A stretch of DNA of 64,000 bases, taken from NCBI GenBank assembly GCA_020740775.1, contig JAHEWK010000001.1, positions 3,782,001 to 3,846,000 on the forward strand, in the 5' to 3' direction. Source of the DNA: Ilyonectria destructans (taxonomy: Eukaryota; Ascomycota; Sordariomycetes; Hypocreales; Nectriaceae). The notes under the pieces were generated by a model. It searched no databases and was not told the DNA's origin. It was given only the letters and a program-made list of their open reading frames with translations. Made by a program: the position numbers and the translations under genes. This document shows positions 22,349 through 34,169 of this stretch, piece by piece; position 1 is the stretch's first letter; each line of letters starts with the position of its first letter.

Positions 22349-25241
22349 CCCCAAGAGGAGGCGGTTGGAATCTGTGCGCCCAAACAATCGATTTCAGAAT
22401 GGATCGCGTGGCTCGACTCCACGTGCGCAGTCGCACTACGCGCCGACACCTCCACGAAACCCTGAAGTCCCGGAGCCGACGGCTGAGGACGACAAGGCGC
22501 TCGATCGCGATTGGTATGGAGGAGACGAGTTCGGTGGACACACTTTCGGAGACGATTCGCATAACCCGTTTGCTTCATACCAGATGTCGGCCTGGGAGAG
22601 CCAACAACAGGAGTCGGCGCGCGCCGAGAAGATGGCCACTCGATATGACTCCCGAAGAGAGCAGAGGCAACGAGAAAACGATGCTTGGGAGACGAACCGG
22701 ATGTTGGTGTCTGGTGTTGCGCAGCGAAGAGACATGGCGTCCGACTTTGACGACGAAGAAGCGACTCGAGTCCATCTCCTGGTCCATGACCTGCGACCGC
22801 CATTCCTCGACGGACGAACCATCTTCACCAAGCAGTTGGATCCCGTCCCGGCCGTGAGAGACTTCCAGAGCGATATGGCTGTCTTTAGTAGGAAGGGAAG
22901 TAAGGTGGTAAAGGAGGCGCGCCAGCAACGAGAACGACAAAGACAAGCCCAAGCAGCCACGAGCATCGCCGGAACCACATTGGGAAATATCATGGGCGCA
23001 AAGGAAGAGGACGGAGACAGCGCGCTGCCCGTCCCGGCAGAGGACGATATGGAGAAGAGTGAACGCAAGGGAAACAAGTTCAGCGAGCACATGAAGAAGA
23101 CCGACGGAGCCAGCAACTTCAGCCAGAACAAGACGTTGCGGGAGCAGCGGGAGTATCTACCTGCTTTTGCTGTCCGCGAGGACCTCCTTCGAGTCATTAG
23201 AGAGAACCAGGTCGTCATCTGCGTTGGTGAAACCGGCTCAGGAAAAACGACACAGCTGACGCAGTTCCTCCACGAGGACGGTTATGGAAACACTGGCATG
23301 ATTGGCTGCACTCAACCACGACGAGTGGCTGCGATGAGTGTCGCAAAGCGAGTTGCGGAAGAGATGGAAGTAAAGTTGGGGAGCACTGTTGGTTATGCGA
23401 TCCGTTTCGAGGATTGCACTAGCAAGGAGACTGTCATCAAGTACATGACTGATGGTGTTTTGCTCCGAGAGTCGCTCAATGAGCCGGATTTGGACAGGTA
23501 TTCCTGTATCATCATGGACGAGGCGCACGAGCGTGCCTTGAATACCGATATCCTGATGGGTCTATTCAAAAAGATTCTGGCGAGACGTCGAGACCTCAAA
23601 CTCATCGTCACGTCCGCGACCATGAACTCGAAGAGGTTCTCCGACTTTTTTGGAGGCGCGCCTGAGTTCATTATCCCCGGAAGGACATTCCCTGTTGACG
23701 TCATGTTTCACCGATCTCCAGTCGAGGATTACGTCGATCAAGCTGTGCAGCAGGTCTTGGCAATCCATGTTTCCATGGACGCTGGTGATATTCTAGTCTT
23801 CATGACAGGTCAAGAGGACATTGAAATCACCTGTGAGCTTGTCCAAAAACGACTCGATGCACTCAATGATCCACCGAAACTGAGCATCCTACCAATCTAC
23901 AGTCAGATGCCAGCGGACCTTCAGGCAAAGATCTTTGACAGAGCCGCGCCTGGTGTCCGCAAGTGCATCGTTGCCACCAACATCGCCGAAACCAGTTTAA
24001 CGGTCGATGGTATCAAGTACGTTGTGGACGCGGGCTTTTCCAAGATGAAGGTGTACAACCCTAAAATGGGTATGGATACCCTTCAGATCACGCCCATCTC
24101 GCAGGCAAACGCCTCACAGCGTTCGGGACGTGCTGGTCGAACTGGACCGGGCAAGGCGTTCCGACTTTTCACCGAGAAGGCGTTCAAGGATGAGCTTTAC
24201 ATGCAAACGATCCCTGAAATCCAGCGGACAAACCTCTCAAACACCGTGCTTATGCTGAAGTCTCTGGGCGTGAAGGATCTTTTGGACTTTGATTTCATGG
24301 ACCCTCCCCCGCAGGATACCATTACCACGTCAATGTTCGACCTCTGGGCTCTCGGGGCGCTGGATAACCTCGGCGAGCTGACAGAGGTTGGCCGAAAGAT
24401 GAGCGCTTTCCCCATGGACCCGTCCTTGGCAAAGCTTCTGATCACCGCTGAAGAGTACGGGTGCAGTGAAGAGATGATTACCATCGTCTCGATGCTTTCA
24501 GTCCCCAATGTGTTCTACCGACCCAAGGAGAGGCAAGACGAAGCTGATACGCAGCGTGAGAAGTTCTGGGTGAGCGAGTCGGACCATTTGACCTACCTGC
24601 AGGTCTATTCGGCATGGAAGGCAAACGGGCACTCTGATGGATGGTGTATCAAGCACTTCCTCCACCCCAAGTCTTTGAGACGAGCAAAGGAAATCCGAGA
24701 ACAGCTTCTGGACATTGTCCGGATGCAGAAGATGACGCTGTCAAGTTGCGGAATGGACTGGGATATCATCCGCAAGTGTATTTGTTCCGGCTACTACCAC
24801 CAGGCCGCCAAGTACAAAGGCTCCGGAGAGTACATCAACCTCCGCACCAACCTCGGAGTGCAGCTGCACCCCACGAGCGCCCTCTACGCCGGCCACCCGC
24901 CAGACTATGTTGTGTACCACGAGCTGATCCTCACTTCTAAAGTCTACGTCTCGACGGTCACGGCCGTGGACCCGCACTGGTTGGCCGACCTCGGTGGCGT
25001 CTTCTACTCCATCAAAGAGAAGGGATATTCGGTCCGGGAGAAGCGCATCACTGAGACCGAGTTCAACCGCAAGATGGAGATTGAGGCCAAGATGGCCGAG
25101 GATAAGCGCAAGGAAGAGGATCGCAAACTGGCCGAGGTGGAGCGCACTCAGAAGAAGAAGGTTGGCAGCGATGGGAAGAAATTTGTTACGCAGGGTGCCG
25201 TCAAGAAGCCAGTTATTAAGCGCCGCGGGAGAGGGTTTTGA
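22317..25241 (+). CDS. PRP16: PRP16/DHX38, DEAH-box pre-mRNA splicing ATPase
   Basis: A single exon encodes 974 residues. PRP16 remodels the spliceosome after the first catalytic step and proofreads branching. The N-terminal ~270 residues are charged and disordered, with [14 protein letters not shown] matching the conserved Prp16/DHX38 entry. Helicase motifs are GETGSGKT (304-311), DEAH (401-404), SAT (433-435) and QRSGRAGR (601-608). The winged-helix, ratchet and OB-fold regions follow ([27 protein letters not shown]), and the C-terminus is Lys-rich. Met at 22317 was chosen because the in-frame sequence upstream contains no ATG. The absence of introns is unusual for such a long gene here. 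It converges on the acylphosphatase gene, 90 bp away. Confidence 0.96.
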   Translation: MGEDREYDGYNPKRRRLESVRPNNRFQNGSRGSTPRAQSHYAPTPPRNPEVPEPTAEDDKALDRDWYGGDEFGGHTFGDDSHNPFASYQMSAWESQQQESARAEKMATRYDSRREQRQRENDAWETNRMLVSGVAQRRDMASDFDDEEATRVHLLVHDLRPPFLDGRTIFTKQLDPVPAVRDFQSDMAVFSRKGSKVVKEARQQRERQRQAQAATSIAGTTLGNIMGAKEEDGDSALPVPAEDDMEKSERKGNKFSEHMKKTDGASNFSQNKTLREQREYLPAFAVREDLLRVIRENQVVICVGETGSGKTTQLTQFLHEDGYGNTGMIGCTQPRRVAAMSVAKRVAEEMEVKLGSTVGYAIRFEDCTSKETVIKYMTDGVLLRESLNEPDLDRYSCIIMDEAHERALNTDILMGLFKKILARRRDLKLIVTSATMNSKRFSDFFGGAPEFIIPGRTFPVDVMFHRSPVEDYVDQAVQQVLAIHVSMDAGDILVFMTGQEDIEITCELVQKRLDALNDPPKLSILPIYSQMPADLQAKIFDRAAPGVRKCIVATNIAETSLTVDGIKYVVDAGFSKMKVYNPKMGMDTLQITPISQANASQRSGRAGRTGPGKAFRLFTEKAFKDELYMQTIPEIQRTNLSNTVLMLKSLGVKDLLDFDFMDPPPQDTITTSMFDLWALGALDNLGELTEVGRKMSAFPMDPSLAKLLITAEEYGCSEEMITIVSMLSVPNVFYRPKERQDEADTQREKFWVSESDHLTYLQVYSAWKANGHSDGWCIKHFLHPKSLRRAKEIREQLLDIVRMQKMTLSSCGMDWDIIRKCICSGYYHQAAKYKGSGEYINLRTNLGVQLHPTSALYAGHPPDYVVYHELILTSKVYVSTVTAVDPHWLADLGGVFYSIKEKGYSVREKRITETEFNRKMEIEAKMAEDKRKEEDRKLAEVERTQKKKVGSDGKKFVTQGAVKKPVIKRRGRGF

Positions 25242-25331
25242 GCGAATGTATTAGTATATAGATTTACAGGGATACGGTACAAAACGACTGATGCCGGGTT
25301 TGGGCGAGTTTCGATATTCATCTTGATTTTT

Positions 25332-25820
25332 TTAGCGCCGGATCTCGAAGCTGTCCTCCCCTTCTACCACGTCCCGATCCTCTCTGTCGAGCTTGACAAC
25401 TCTTGCATGTCTCGGGCCATTGTCCACATCCTTGAAGAACTTGGTCATGGCATCATCGTCGCCTTGCGCCTCGCCTTCGACCTGCTCCGAACGTTAACGA
25501 ATTGAGACCCAGAACGAACGTGGGTAAGCGACCTTGTTGTCGGGGGTGTTTCGACACCACCCGGTGACGCCATGCTCCTGAGCCCTCCTCCGAGTAAAGT
25601 AGCTGCTCGCGGATTAGATGCAATTCATCCGTTGGCGCAAGTCAATGGGATTTCATACCGGAAGCCAACACCTGGATGACGTCAGTTTGGTGTTGGTGTA
25701 AGGGGGCGTAGGATCTGCATACCTTGGACGATTCCGCCGTGGGCGACGAAGTAGACCTATCTTAAAGTAAGCATCGCGGCATGGCATTATTCAACAGAGA
25801 TCCCGTACTCGTTTCGCCAT
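25332..25820 (-). CDS. Acylphosphatase, five exons including 12-nt and 13-nt coding exons
   Basis: Exons 25820-25809, 25756-25723, 25671-25659, 25602-25533 and 25481-25332 give 92 residues, the usual size for the family. Introns are 52, 51, 56 and 50 bp, all GT..AG. Exon 1 encodes only MAKR, and exon 3 is 13 nt. The product has VYFVAHGGIVQGVGFR, with the catalytic Arg20 (its codon is split by an intron) and GWCRN with the catalytic Asn38, followed by VEGEAQG. Acylphosphatase hydrolyses carboxyl-phosphate bonds such as those of 1,3-bisphosphoglycerate or carbamoyl phosphate in the cytosol. No single reading frame longer than 50 codons covers it, so the gene is invisible to ORF finding. It is divergent from the Tls1-like gene. 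Confidence 0.88.
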
Positions 25821-26076
25821 ATTTGTACTAACTCTGGATGTCGATCGTGAGGCAGCATCCCCGAACGCAGCTTGGAGGGGCAAGGTGGGATGCCGGCTAA
25901 GCCCCGGCCGGGAGATAAGATTGAGAGGCGTCTCGATGTCACTTCACTCGCGTGTCCATGCTCAAGGCTGCACGTCCCGAGTCCTTCTCCCTCCGCCACC
26001 AACTCCCAAGGACCGTCTCTCGCCATGACACTCGCTCGCATAGCTTACTGACTGAAACAACACCGCCGCGAACCCA
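25821..26076. promoter_or_regulatory. Bidirectional promoter, acylphosphatase / Tls1-like gene
   Basis: 256 bp lie between the two divergent start codons with no intervening gene. No factor site could be named. Confidence 0.55.
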
Positions 26077-27263
26077 ATGGAGCCCTCTCCAGCCGGCGAG
26101 CCCGTCATCCGCTTTCGCGCCGGCAAGAAGCGCAAGGCCTACCGCCAGCGCATCGACGACGACGACAACACGGCCGAACCCGCCCCGACGAGCCTCGAGG
26201 CGCAGGCCCCCGATGCTGTCGCGCATGCTGTCACGAAAGCGGACGGCGACAGCGATGACGAGTCCGGTGTCGCAGCCGCTCTCCGACTGCGCAATGCGCG
26301 CCGTGGTCGCCTCCGCGGCGTCGGCTTGAAGAACACCGCCAGGCACGACGACGAGACGTCCGGTGAACGCGCCCTTGTCCTGCGAGACCCGGACGGCGCG
26401 CCTGAAAAGGAAGCCGGCCTCAGCAGCGTCGGCAATCGCTTCACCCACCAGACCGGTCTCCTCGCCGACATGAACGACAAGCACATGTTCGTTGACACCC
26501 CAACACGCCCTCCCTGCGCTACTCGACTAATCATTCAAGGATGGAATACATAGAGTCCCGCCTATCTAGTCGCAAGAGCGGAACCACCTCTAGCTCAAAA
26601 GACGCCCCGGCCGCGACAGCGACAGCACCGGCAGCATCTGCGAAGACCGCTGCGCCGGGCCCCTCAACGAAGCCGGAAGGCGGACACGCCGTCATGCAGG
26701 GCCGGCTGATGGAGATCGACCTCGGCGAAGAGGCGCGAGATATCAACGTCGCCCGAACCGAGCGCGCAACCCTGCACGGCGGAACCTCGACGCCAGGAGA
26801 CGGCAACAGTGGAGGTCGCCGCGCAAAGAAGCCCCGACTTGGTCGAGATGGTAAACCGTGGCGGCCCCGGAACCGCCGCCCTAGCGATGCCATCAAGCGA
26901 GACCAGCTCGTCGAAGAGATTTTACGTGAAAACCGCCGTACGTGTCTCTCAACCTTCCCTCATTTTAATCTTATTCTGACAAATATTCTAGTTGACGTTT
27001 ACGAAGCCCCTGCCGAACCATCTCCCAAGGCCTCAGGCCTCGATGAGGATGGCGCCGCTGATGACCGGCTGGCCGAGGAGTTCCGTCAGCAGTTTCTCGA
27101 CGACGTCGCACAGCGCCAGCTCAAGAAGAAGAAACCGGCGAACCAGCCAGTGCGGCCCGGAGCTGAAGATGTCCTCAAGGGTCCTAAGCTGGGTGGTAGT
27201 CGAAACGTACGAGCCGCCATGCGGGACCTGTTATTGAAAAAGGAGAAGGAGGGGAAGAAATGA
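26077..27263 (+). CDS. tls1: Tls1/C9orf78-like splicing-associated protein (Hep59 domain)
   Basis: Three exons, 26077-26486, 26540-26937 and 26992-27263, are joined over 53- and 54-bp introns, giving 359 residues. The first intron begins with the less usual GTTCGT. Hallmarks of the family are FRAGKKRKAYRQR near the N-terminus, RNARRGRLRGVGLKN, and RFTHQTGLLADMNDKHMMEY, which is created only by joining exons 1 and 2. Fission yeast Tls1 works with the spliceosomal helicase Brr2 and affects splicing of shelterin transcripts; human C9orf78 is also spliceosomal. The middle is Ala/Lys/Pro-rich and the end is Lys-rich (LLLKKEKEGKK), consistent with a nuclear protein. The function here is inferred by family only. 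Confidence 0.85.
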
Positions 27264-27824
27264 GACATGTTTCAGGCGTTGTTGCTTTTTCCATGGATAT
27301 AAATACACACTGGGCTGAGCTAGTCGCGTTTCCCCGGATTCGGAGCCAAATGCACATCAGCGCTGGAATGAACATGCATGCTATGGGACATTTGTACGCG
27401 ATCCTTTTCGGACGCATACTTCGTGCTTCTGCTTCTTAAACTTGTTCAATTTGATCACTCGTTAATTTAAATTCTTTCATTGACTACTCAGCCCGTAATG
27501 ATCGATGTCGTGTCGTCGGTATTTACCCAGATCCAATTCCTTATCCAAGAGACCTTCCCAATTCCCAACCTATGCTGTATCAATCAAAACTCCTGTACCC
27601 AAAACCCGTATAAAGTTGTCCCAAAAAAAGCAAAAGAAGAAGTTCCTGTAAGAGAAGGACTGAAAGTTGCCGTCAGGCCAAAGCTTGCTGTCTTGCTCCA
27701 AACGCAAGAAGGTCAGCCTGCATAATACTTTATCTTGCGCCGATTCAATGTGTCGTCCCATATCATCCCCAAGAGATAAGAGAAAAGAATAGAAATAGAA
27801 ATGTGAGTCTCAAACGAAGAGCCT
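27264..27824. other. Convergent 3' flanks
   Basis: This separates the Tls1-like gene (+) from the zinc-finger gene (-). It is AT-richer than its surroundings, which fits two terminator/polyadenylation regions. No gene was seen. Confidence 0.5.
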
Positions 27825-29553
27825 TCATCTGATGTCGAGCTGGAAAGGCTTGAACCGCCCGCCAATTGTAGCACAGCGGGGACACTTCCTTCGCGCTCCA
27901 TGCTCCGCCATAAGAACTTCAACACAAGTAGGACAGAGTCCGCAAATACATTCAGTGCATGCATAAGAATCTTTGAGTAGGGAGAACCCCTGGCAAGCAG
28001 CGCAGTAGATCTGGATGGTCTGCGCCGAGTACGTTGGTGATGAGTCGGATAGCCCGCGTGATCCGATATGGAAATTGTCGCCGCTCTCCACGGAGGGGAA
28101 CGGCTCAATTCCATCTTGTCCGTACGAAGGCGGTGTCAGCGCCTGCTGGAGGGGAGATGCTTGGTAATTCCCTGGTTGGAACTGCACTTGATGAGAGAAC
28201 GGTGGCAGTGAAGCTCTATGAATTGAAACTGGAGATTGAGGGACCTGAGAACATGGTCAGTGGAGGCATTCGGAGTAACGAGGCGGATATGACTTACAGG
28301 TGTGCGATCTTCGTCGATGTCTCCGGCAGCCGAGGCGGCCTGGTCGGCTGCATCAATGAGGTCTTCCCATCGTTTCCCAAAGTCTGCAGAGGGTTCAGCT
28401 GAAAGAGCCTTCCGGTCATTACCTGGTCTGTATCGTTCGTCGTTCTGAATTCGTCGGAGCCACTCGGTCGCGGATCCACGGGAGTTCTTCTTCTTGTGGT
28501 GAGCCTCCCTTCCTCGCTTCGTCACAGACTGCTTGCGAGGTCGATTGGGTCCTAATGGGCGTTGAAGGGGTGGAAGCGTTGAGGACCGTCCTGGGGGTGA
28601 ATTGGCCAGAATGGAAGGGAGAAAATCGCGCTGGCGATTGGACTTGGCGGAAGAGTACGGATCGCTAGTTATGTCGTGGTTTGATAGGTTAAGAGGGGGC
28701 AATTCAATTGACGTTCGAGGCCTCCGTCGTCCATCCAGGTCTGAGTAGTATTCCTAAAAACGTCGAGCTGATTAGTCCATGTCATTACGGGGTGGCGGCA
28801 GTTTAGTTATCGATAGGGGCGGGGTAGCGGAGCTTACACCATCGAAGTCCGCCTCTCGTTCATTCTTGACGCCATGGAGCTCTGCCAGAGCAGCAGCTGC
28901 ACTGGCAGTGCCGAGCATAGGACCAGCAGGGGCGCCTCCGCCACCACCAAGGTCGTCTACATGCCGGGGAGTACCCGGATTGCTCGACTCATCTCGGTGA
29001 TAGTTGTGACGCTCGTGAAAACCTTGAAGGTGGTCAACGGGCGGGGGCAAGACTGGCTGAGGGTGGGACAAACCCTGAGCAGCAGGAGCTGAGGTCGGAT
29101 CGGGATGGCGGCGCTCCGACGGCGGGGTATTGATCATGAGGAGGAAGCTCTCTTCGGTGGCCGGGAGCTTTGAGATGTAGTGCTCGGGATGCGCTCGGCG
29201 AATATGCTCCTGCATGGAGCGGTACCTCTTTTCCTGTAGTTTGCAACTAGGGTTAGATTGTGGGTGTTGCTTGGTGTTGGGGGGGGGGAAGCGGAAGCTC
29301 TCGTGGAAGCTCTCGCAGCAGCTCGCACGCAGATAGGAAGGTGGTGAGACATGACGATAACGCTGGCGGGTGTAGGATCGGGTGATGTCAAGGGCAGGCA
29401 GCGGGTGGAAGACGAGAAAAAGGGCGTTGGGGAACTTACACCGATGCATCGCTTGCGACAGCTGGACCCATCTTGATTGCGGAGCGGACAGACAACCTCG
29501 TTGTTGGAGTCTGTGATTGAGAACGAAGACGTTAGGGACGATCGAGGCGGCAT
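27825..29553 (-). CDS. Zinc-finger protein: N-terminal C2H2-like and C-terminal RING-like cluster
   Basis: Four exons, 29553-29440, 29233-28838, 28753-28298 and 28244-27825, are all phase 0 and give 461 residues. The introns are 206, 84 and 53 bp. The first splice builds a C2H2-type finger, from CPLRNQDGSSC in exon 1 to HIRRAHPEHY in exon 2. The middle is disordered, with a Gly run and basic patches (RPRKQSVTKRGREAHHKKK). The C-terminus has Cys403/406/418/421/423/426/429 and Cys443/446 (CAACQ, CTECICGLCPTC, CPRC), a RING-finger-like treble clef. A RING could recruit an E2 enzyme, but the key His is not obvious, so ubiquitin ligase activity is only possible. It corresponds to fungal proteins annotated as RING zinc-finger-like. 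The start context (aagATGc) is good. Confidence 0.82.
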
Positions 29554-32500
29554 CTTGACCCCACCATGCGCAATGCCTCGTCGGTGGGGGGTGGGTGGTG
29601 ATAAGAGGATGATGAAGAGTCGGAAATTGAGAGGGCGAAGGGTTCAATTGGCGAGGAGATAGCTGGATGAAGCTGGAGCATTTCAAGGCGCAGCTCGAGG
29701 ACGGCGGCAGGAGTTGCCCTGGGTCATGGGCGGATGTGTTACAAGAGCCGTTTCGGACTGGGGTTGGCGATGGCGAATGGAGGTTGATGGGAGCACCGCG
29801 GCTGAGGGTGGATATTTTGAGACGTCGACAGTCGAGAGTCGAGATCCAAGTGTAGGTAGGTAAGACGCCGAAAGTAGATGTAGAGGCGAGAGTCGACGGG
29901 ATGAAGCAAGGGAAAAGATCGGAGGAGTACGGCCGGTAGATAGAGGTAGGGAAGAGGGAAGAGTTGGGCAGGCCGGTTTACAGCCCGTGGGGAAAGAGGA
30001 AGGCAGGGACAAGGAGCTAGGAAGGTAATGAGACGGAAGGTGGGAGGCGAAAGGATGCTTTTGGGTAAAGCGTGTGAGAGAATTGGTGAGTAAGAGGAAA
30101 GAGCGAAAGAGAGAGTGAGAGAGGGCGTGTGCGTGAGTGTGCGAGCAAGAGTGTGTGTGGTGCTGTGAGAGCTTGCTTGTACATAGTAGAGGAGCTTTCA
30201 GTGCGCTCACGCCCCAAAATCACGGACGAGCCAGCATCAGGACCAGCACCGAGACGCGCGGAACACCCACAGGACCGGGCACTAACTACTACAGAAGGAG
30301 GAACGAGGGAAGCAAGCACAAAGTGGAAGGGGAAAAATCCCTGCGTTGCGTGGGAGGGCGTGTGGGCAGACAGACGGACAAACGCCGCGACGGTTGTCAC
30401 TCGACAGCGGCGAGCGACGAATCTCGACGGCTTCTTACTGGCGATCTGCCTCGAACGACTTATCACTGGGGGCCAATGGTACCGGGCTGAAGCTTGGGGG
30501 GGCGGGTACAGCAGCTGTGTTGCAGGTCTTCTAGGGCCCGGCGAGAAGCAAAAACCTCACTCTTCCCTGCGCTTTATCTTGCATCGGATTGGGGGATTGG
30601 GGGGACCGGACTTGAACTGGGGCAGGGAAGCTTCTTCCAAGCATCAGCAGCCGCACCAGAAGAAAGCACAAGCAAACACCCAGCTGGCATGAGCAGGCAT
30701 GAGCAAGCACAGCACCACGAGGGACCATGGCCCAAGCGCCCGTCGCGAGCAAATCAATTGGCTCCCATTGCAATGACTCGGAGGGGTGGTGACTTCGGTG
30801 GAGAGGATGGGTGGCTGGCAGTGGAGCTGATGCTGCTTTCCTGGACGGATGGAGGCGGACGAGGTGGGCGAGGTGGACGAGGTGGATGGGGCCTGCACAA
30901 TCGCTCGCTGTGGTTGTCTGGTGCCATCTGAAAGGTCTGAAGGTGCTGCAGGTCAGTGAAGCTACCAAAGCGACAGGGGGGAAGCTCCATTCGAGGTGGA
31001 GCTGGGTCCCTGGCTGAAGGTCCCTTCGCCTCGCTGGTGCTTTGAGCGGCGTGTGAGAGAAGCAGAGCTTTTCGCCCACCTCGGGGTTGCCTCTCCACCA
31101 GGTTGGTGGAGGCGGCCAAGCTAAGATCCAATAACTACAGTGCTTCACAAGACCTCCCGTACTGGACTGCATCCGTCGATGTTTCGCTTTGCGCCAGGTC
31201 GGCGTCGTCGGCAACCGTTCGAGTAAGGTATCTGGCGCCTGGCACTTTAGAGTACAGGATTGGATAGGATGGCCACTGATCCGGCCGCTGTGGCCAAGAG
31301 TCGGCGGGGCCGAAGCCAAGGTCAACTGCCACACGTCTTGTCCCTAACCCAACTCCGGCTGTTGGCCATCACATGTACACTATCAGTGCCATTTCGCATG
31401 ACTCTCGCCTACAAGCTGGGCCATGGGACCGACCGAAGCTCACCAGCAGCGACCGAGCTGGAGCTCGAGCCATGCAAGGGTTAGTCGAGGAGCTGGAATC
31501 TCAGCGACCAAGGTGGCGCTGGATGCGGCGGTTCGCATCGAGTCAAAGTCGATGTCGGCACCGGAGTCGTCGCCGCAAGGGCATCGAATCACATCCCAAA
31601 TCGGAAGGGGGGTGTGTAAACCTGACGTACGGTAGAGCCGGTGGCGAGATGGCGAGAAGTCTCTCGTCGTTGAGCTGTAGCCCATGGTCTACTGGAACAG
31701 CGCCTGGTCCTGCAGGTGAGCACTGTGTCTTAAAGGGATGTAGGTACCTTTGCAGGTAGCTCCGAGGCGGCATGACTTTGACACAAACAGGGCGGGCAAA
31801 GCAAAGGGCAAGCCAGCGTCCTGGGTACACAACACCACACCCTCGGGTCTTGTGAGGGGACGGTGACATCACCGGCCAGGGGGTCTGGCCCTACGAAACA
31901 GGCTGTCTGGGGAGCAAGAGTCAGTCAGGAGATATGACCACTCGCTTCCGAGAACTCAGCGTCGAGCACCGGGCCGTCAGGTCAGTACTAGGCAGGCGGT
32001 GAGCGAGCATGAATGTCTCCTAAAAGATGGATGGATGGATGGATGGATGGATGGATTGAGTCGGCGCTGAGGTAGTAGAGGTACTTGGTGATGGAGGGTA
32101 GAGTACGGAGTGCTTGGGGGCCAGGCCCGAGAAAGGCGAGTGTCGTGAGACCAACCAGCCGAGGTCATGCTTGATAAGTCCGGGTTTATTCTCCAGGGCG
32201 GTGACCCCGCGCCGCACCGCCTAAATCGCGGCAATCGTCAGCGGTACTATTCCCTGCGGTCTAGCGTACCTAACGGGCTTGGAAGCTCTGGAGGGTACTT
32301 CCCAGATCCCTCTATGGTGGAGGTTGACGACGATGGCATGGCTCCGGCAGCAAAAGTGGGCGCAGTGGGCGTCGAGGGATTTGGGGGACGTGGGAGTCCC
32401 TGTAGAAATGTGGAAGTGGGGGGGCGTGGTGAAGACGGCGCGGGAACGGATAAGGATAAGACCCAAAAAAGATTTCTCGCGGGTCACTCCACCCGAACTG

Positions 32501-34169
32501 GGAAGGACTGTACCTGCCTGTACCTGCTAACTTTCGTAGCACGCAAGCTTCCTCTTTCCTCTAGGACCCCAAGGACCCTAAGCTGCGACTACCTATCTTG
32601 GACGACTTTCAATGGGTGTTGCCGTCTTGCCGTCTTGCACGTTGACGTACACAGTCCGTCAGTCAAATAGGAAACCGCGGGTATACATACCTACCTACCT
32701 ACGTAAAAGAAACCGCCGCAAAAGCCTCATTGTGGTTCTCTAGCTCATCTGCACCTGCAACGGCCCGTAAACAACAACCACAGCTCCCGGGCAACAATCA
32801 CAGGCGGCTGGTTGGGCAGGATCCTCATGGGAGCTTCTGCGGAGCTCGCCAACTTTGGATCGACCAGCTGACCAGACAAAAGAAATTCCTGGGCAGACAC
32901 CCATGCGCTTGAGCTTCAAAGGCCGCACTTTACTCGCTGCTCCCGCTGGAATCTCCACCTGCTCTTCTTATCCTTGCCGCGATAGCCACCACGTTGGACC
33001 CTGGCCCAGGTCTCTGGAAACGCTGTCGAGTCCGTGCAGTCTAGACTGGCTCTGTTTTTTTATTTTTTTTATTGGTGTGGCTAATAAAGAGCTTTTCCCG
33101 GGACAACTTACACAGAGCTTCGGAGGAGCGGTTCCTGACCGGCGCGGCACAGCGGTGGAAGCTGGCTCCGCTCCCGTCCCATCATTTGGGAACGGAACGG
33201 AACCAACATCGGATTTCACTCCCTTGTATACCATTACACATGCCATGTTCAATCCAAAAACTGCGACAATCTGGGCTACCAGTTGATCATTCAACGTCAC
33301 AGCACGACTTCTTTCTTTTCTTCAGCTATAGACAAGTGTCTAGACAAGCTAGCCAGATGAGGGATTCAAGGCCAAGACAGGCCGCCAAAGTCAATGCCAC
33401 CCTTCTTCACCGTTGACTTCAAGCGAAGCGATGGAACAAATACCATATCGATTGATACAGTGTCTTCCACCTTCAGCATGGTCACCATGACCCCCTTGAG
33501 TGCTGGCCCGCTCCGAAAGCGGGTGCCGATAGGTGCATTTATCAACAAACGCCATCCGTTAGGAATGTTGTCTCAACCCTGGAGCAATGGTCTCGAACAG
33601 GACGCTTATTAGACTGCTTGCCCCCATCCGATATTGTGCATCCAGTCTCAGACACTCACTAGTGCATGCATGGACTGGTATGTCGGCCATGATTGTTTGG
33701 ATCCATCCCGCACACACCGCGGTGGAAGTCGAAGTCGACGGACACGGATGTAAGAGGCAATCATCTAAGTGTTGTTGGCTTGCGCAATGGACAATACAGA
33801 TATGCTTTTCTCTACTACGACCGGATTCCACCATACCGACGCCACAGCGATTCGGCCAGGCCGTATCGCCGCCAGAGGCGCATTCACGGGCGCCTCAATT
33901 TGCTCCCATGCCGTCCAACTCTTTTGATTCGGGCGCCGACAGTCTCAATGCACTGATCTTTACCCCTGTTTGCGGACCTTGCTGTTTTTTGTTTGTAGCC
34001 TCTCATTAAGTATCGTTCGCCCATATTGGTTCTCATCAGGAGTCCAAATATGGCAGTCATTTGGACAAGAGGACCGTGGTGAAGCGATTTGCACCATTCT
34101 ACCCTCCACCCCCGAATATCGTATTGGTTGACTCCTATCAGACGTGACACCAGGATCAAACAATCCAAA
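29554..34169. other. 4.6-kb divergent intergenic region
   Basis: The longest gene-free stretch. It contains GA-rich sequence (29900-30130, plus strand), a GATG microsatellite (32026-32056), TACCTACC (32688-32702) and a T-rich patch at 33055-33068. The largest ORF (30531-31334, minus) is compositionally biased and lacks motifs. It may hold long leaders or non-coding transcripts, but nothing here proves that. Confidence 0.5.
32026..32056. repeat. (GATG)n microsatellite
   Basis: Seven or more perfect GATG units in non-coding DNA. Confidence 0.9.

Noticed and set aside
30531..31334. 267-codon minus-strand ORF
   Set aside because: Low-complexity His/Pro/Leu-rich composition, no motif, overlaps open frames on the other strand; typical of GC-rich non-coding DNA.
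33366..33612. Overlapping 60-72-codon ORFs on both strands
   Set aside because: Briefly resembled a folded segment, but no recognisable family and no extension by splicing.
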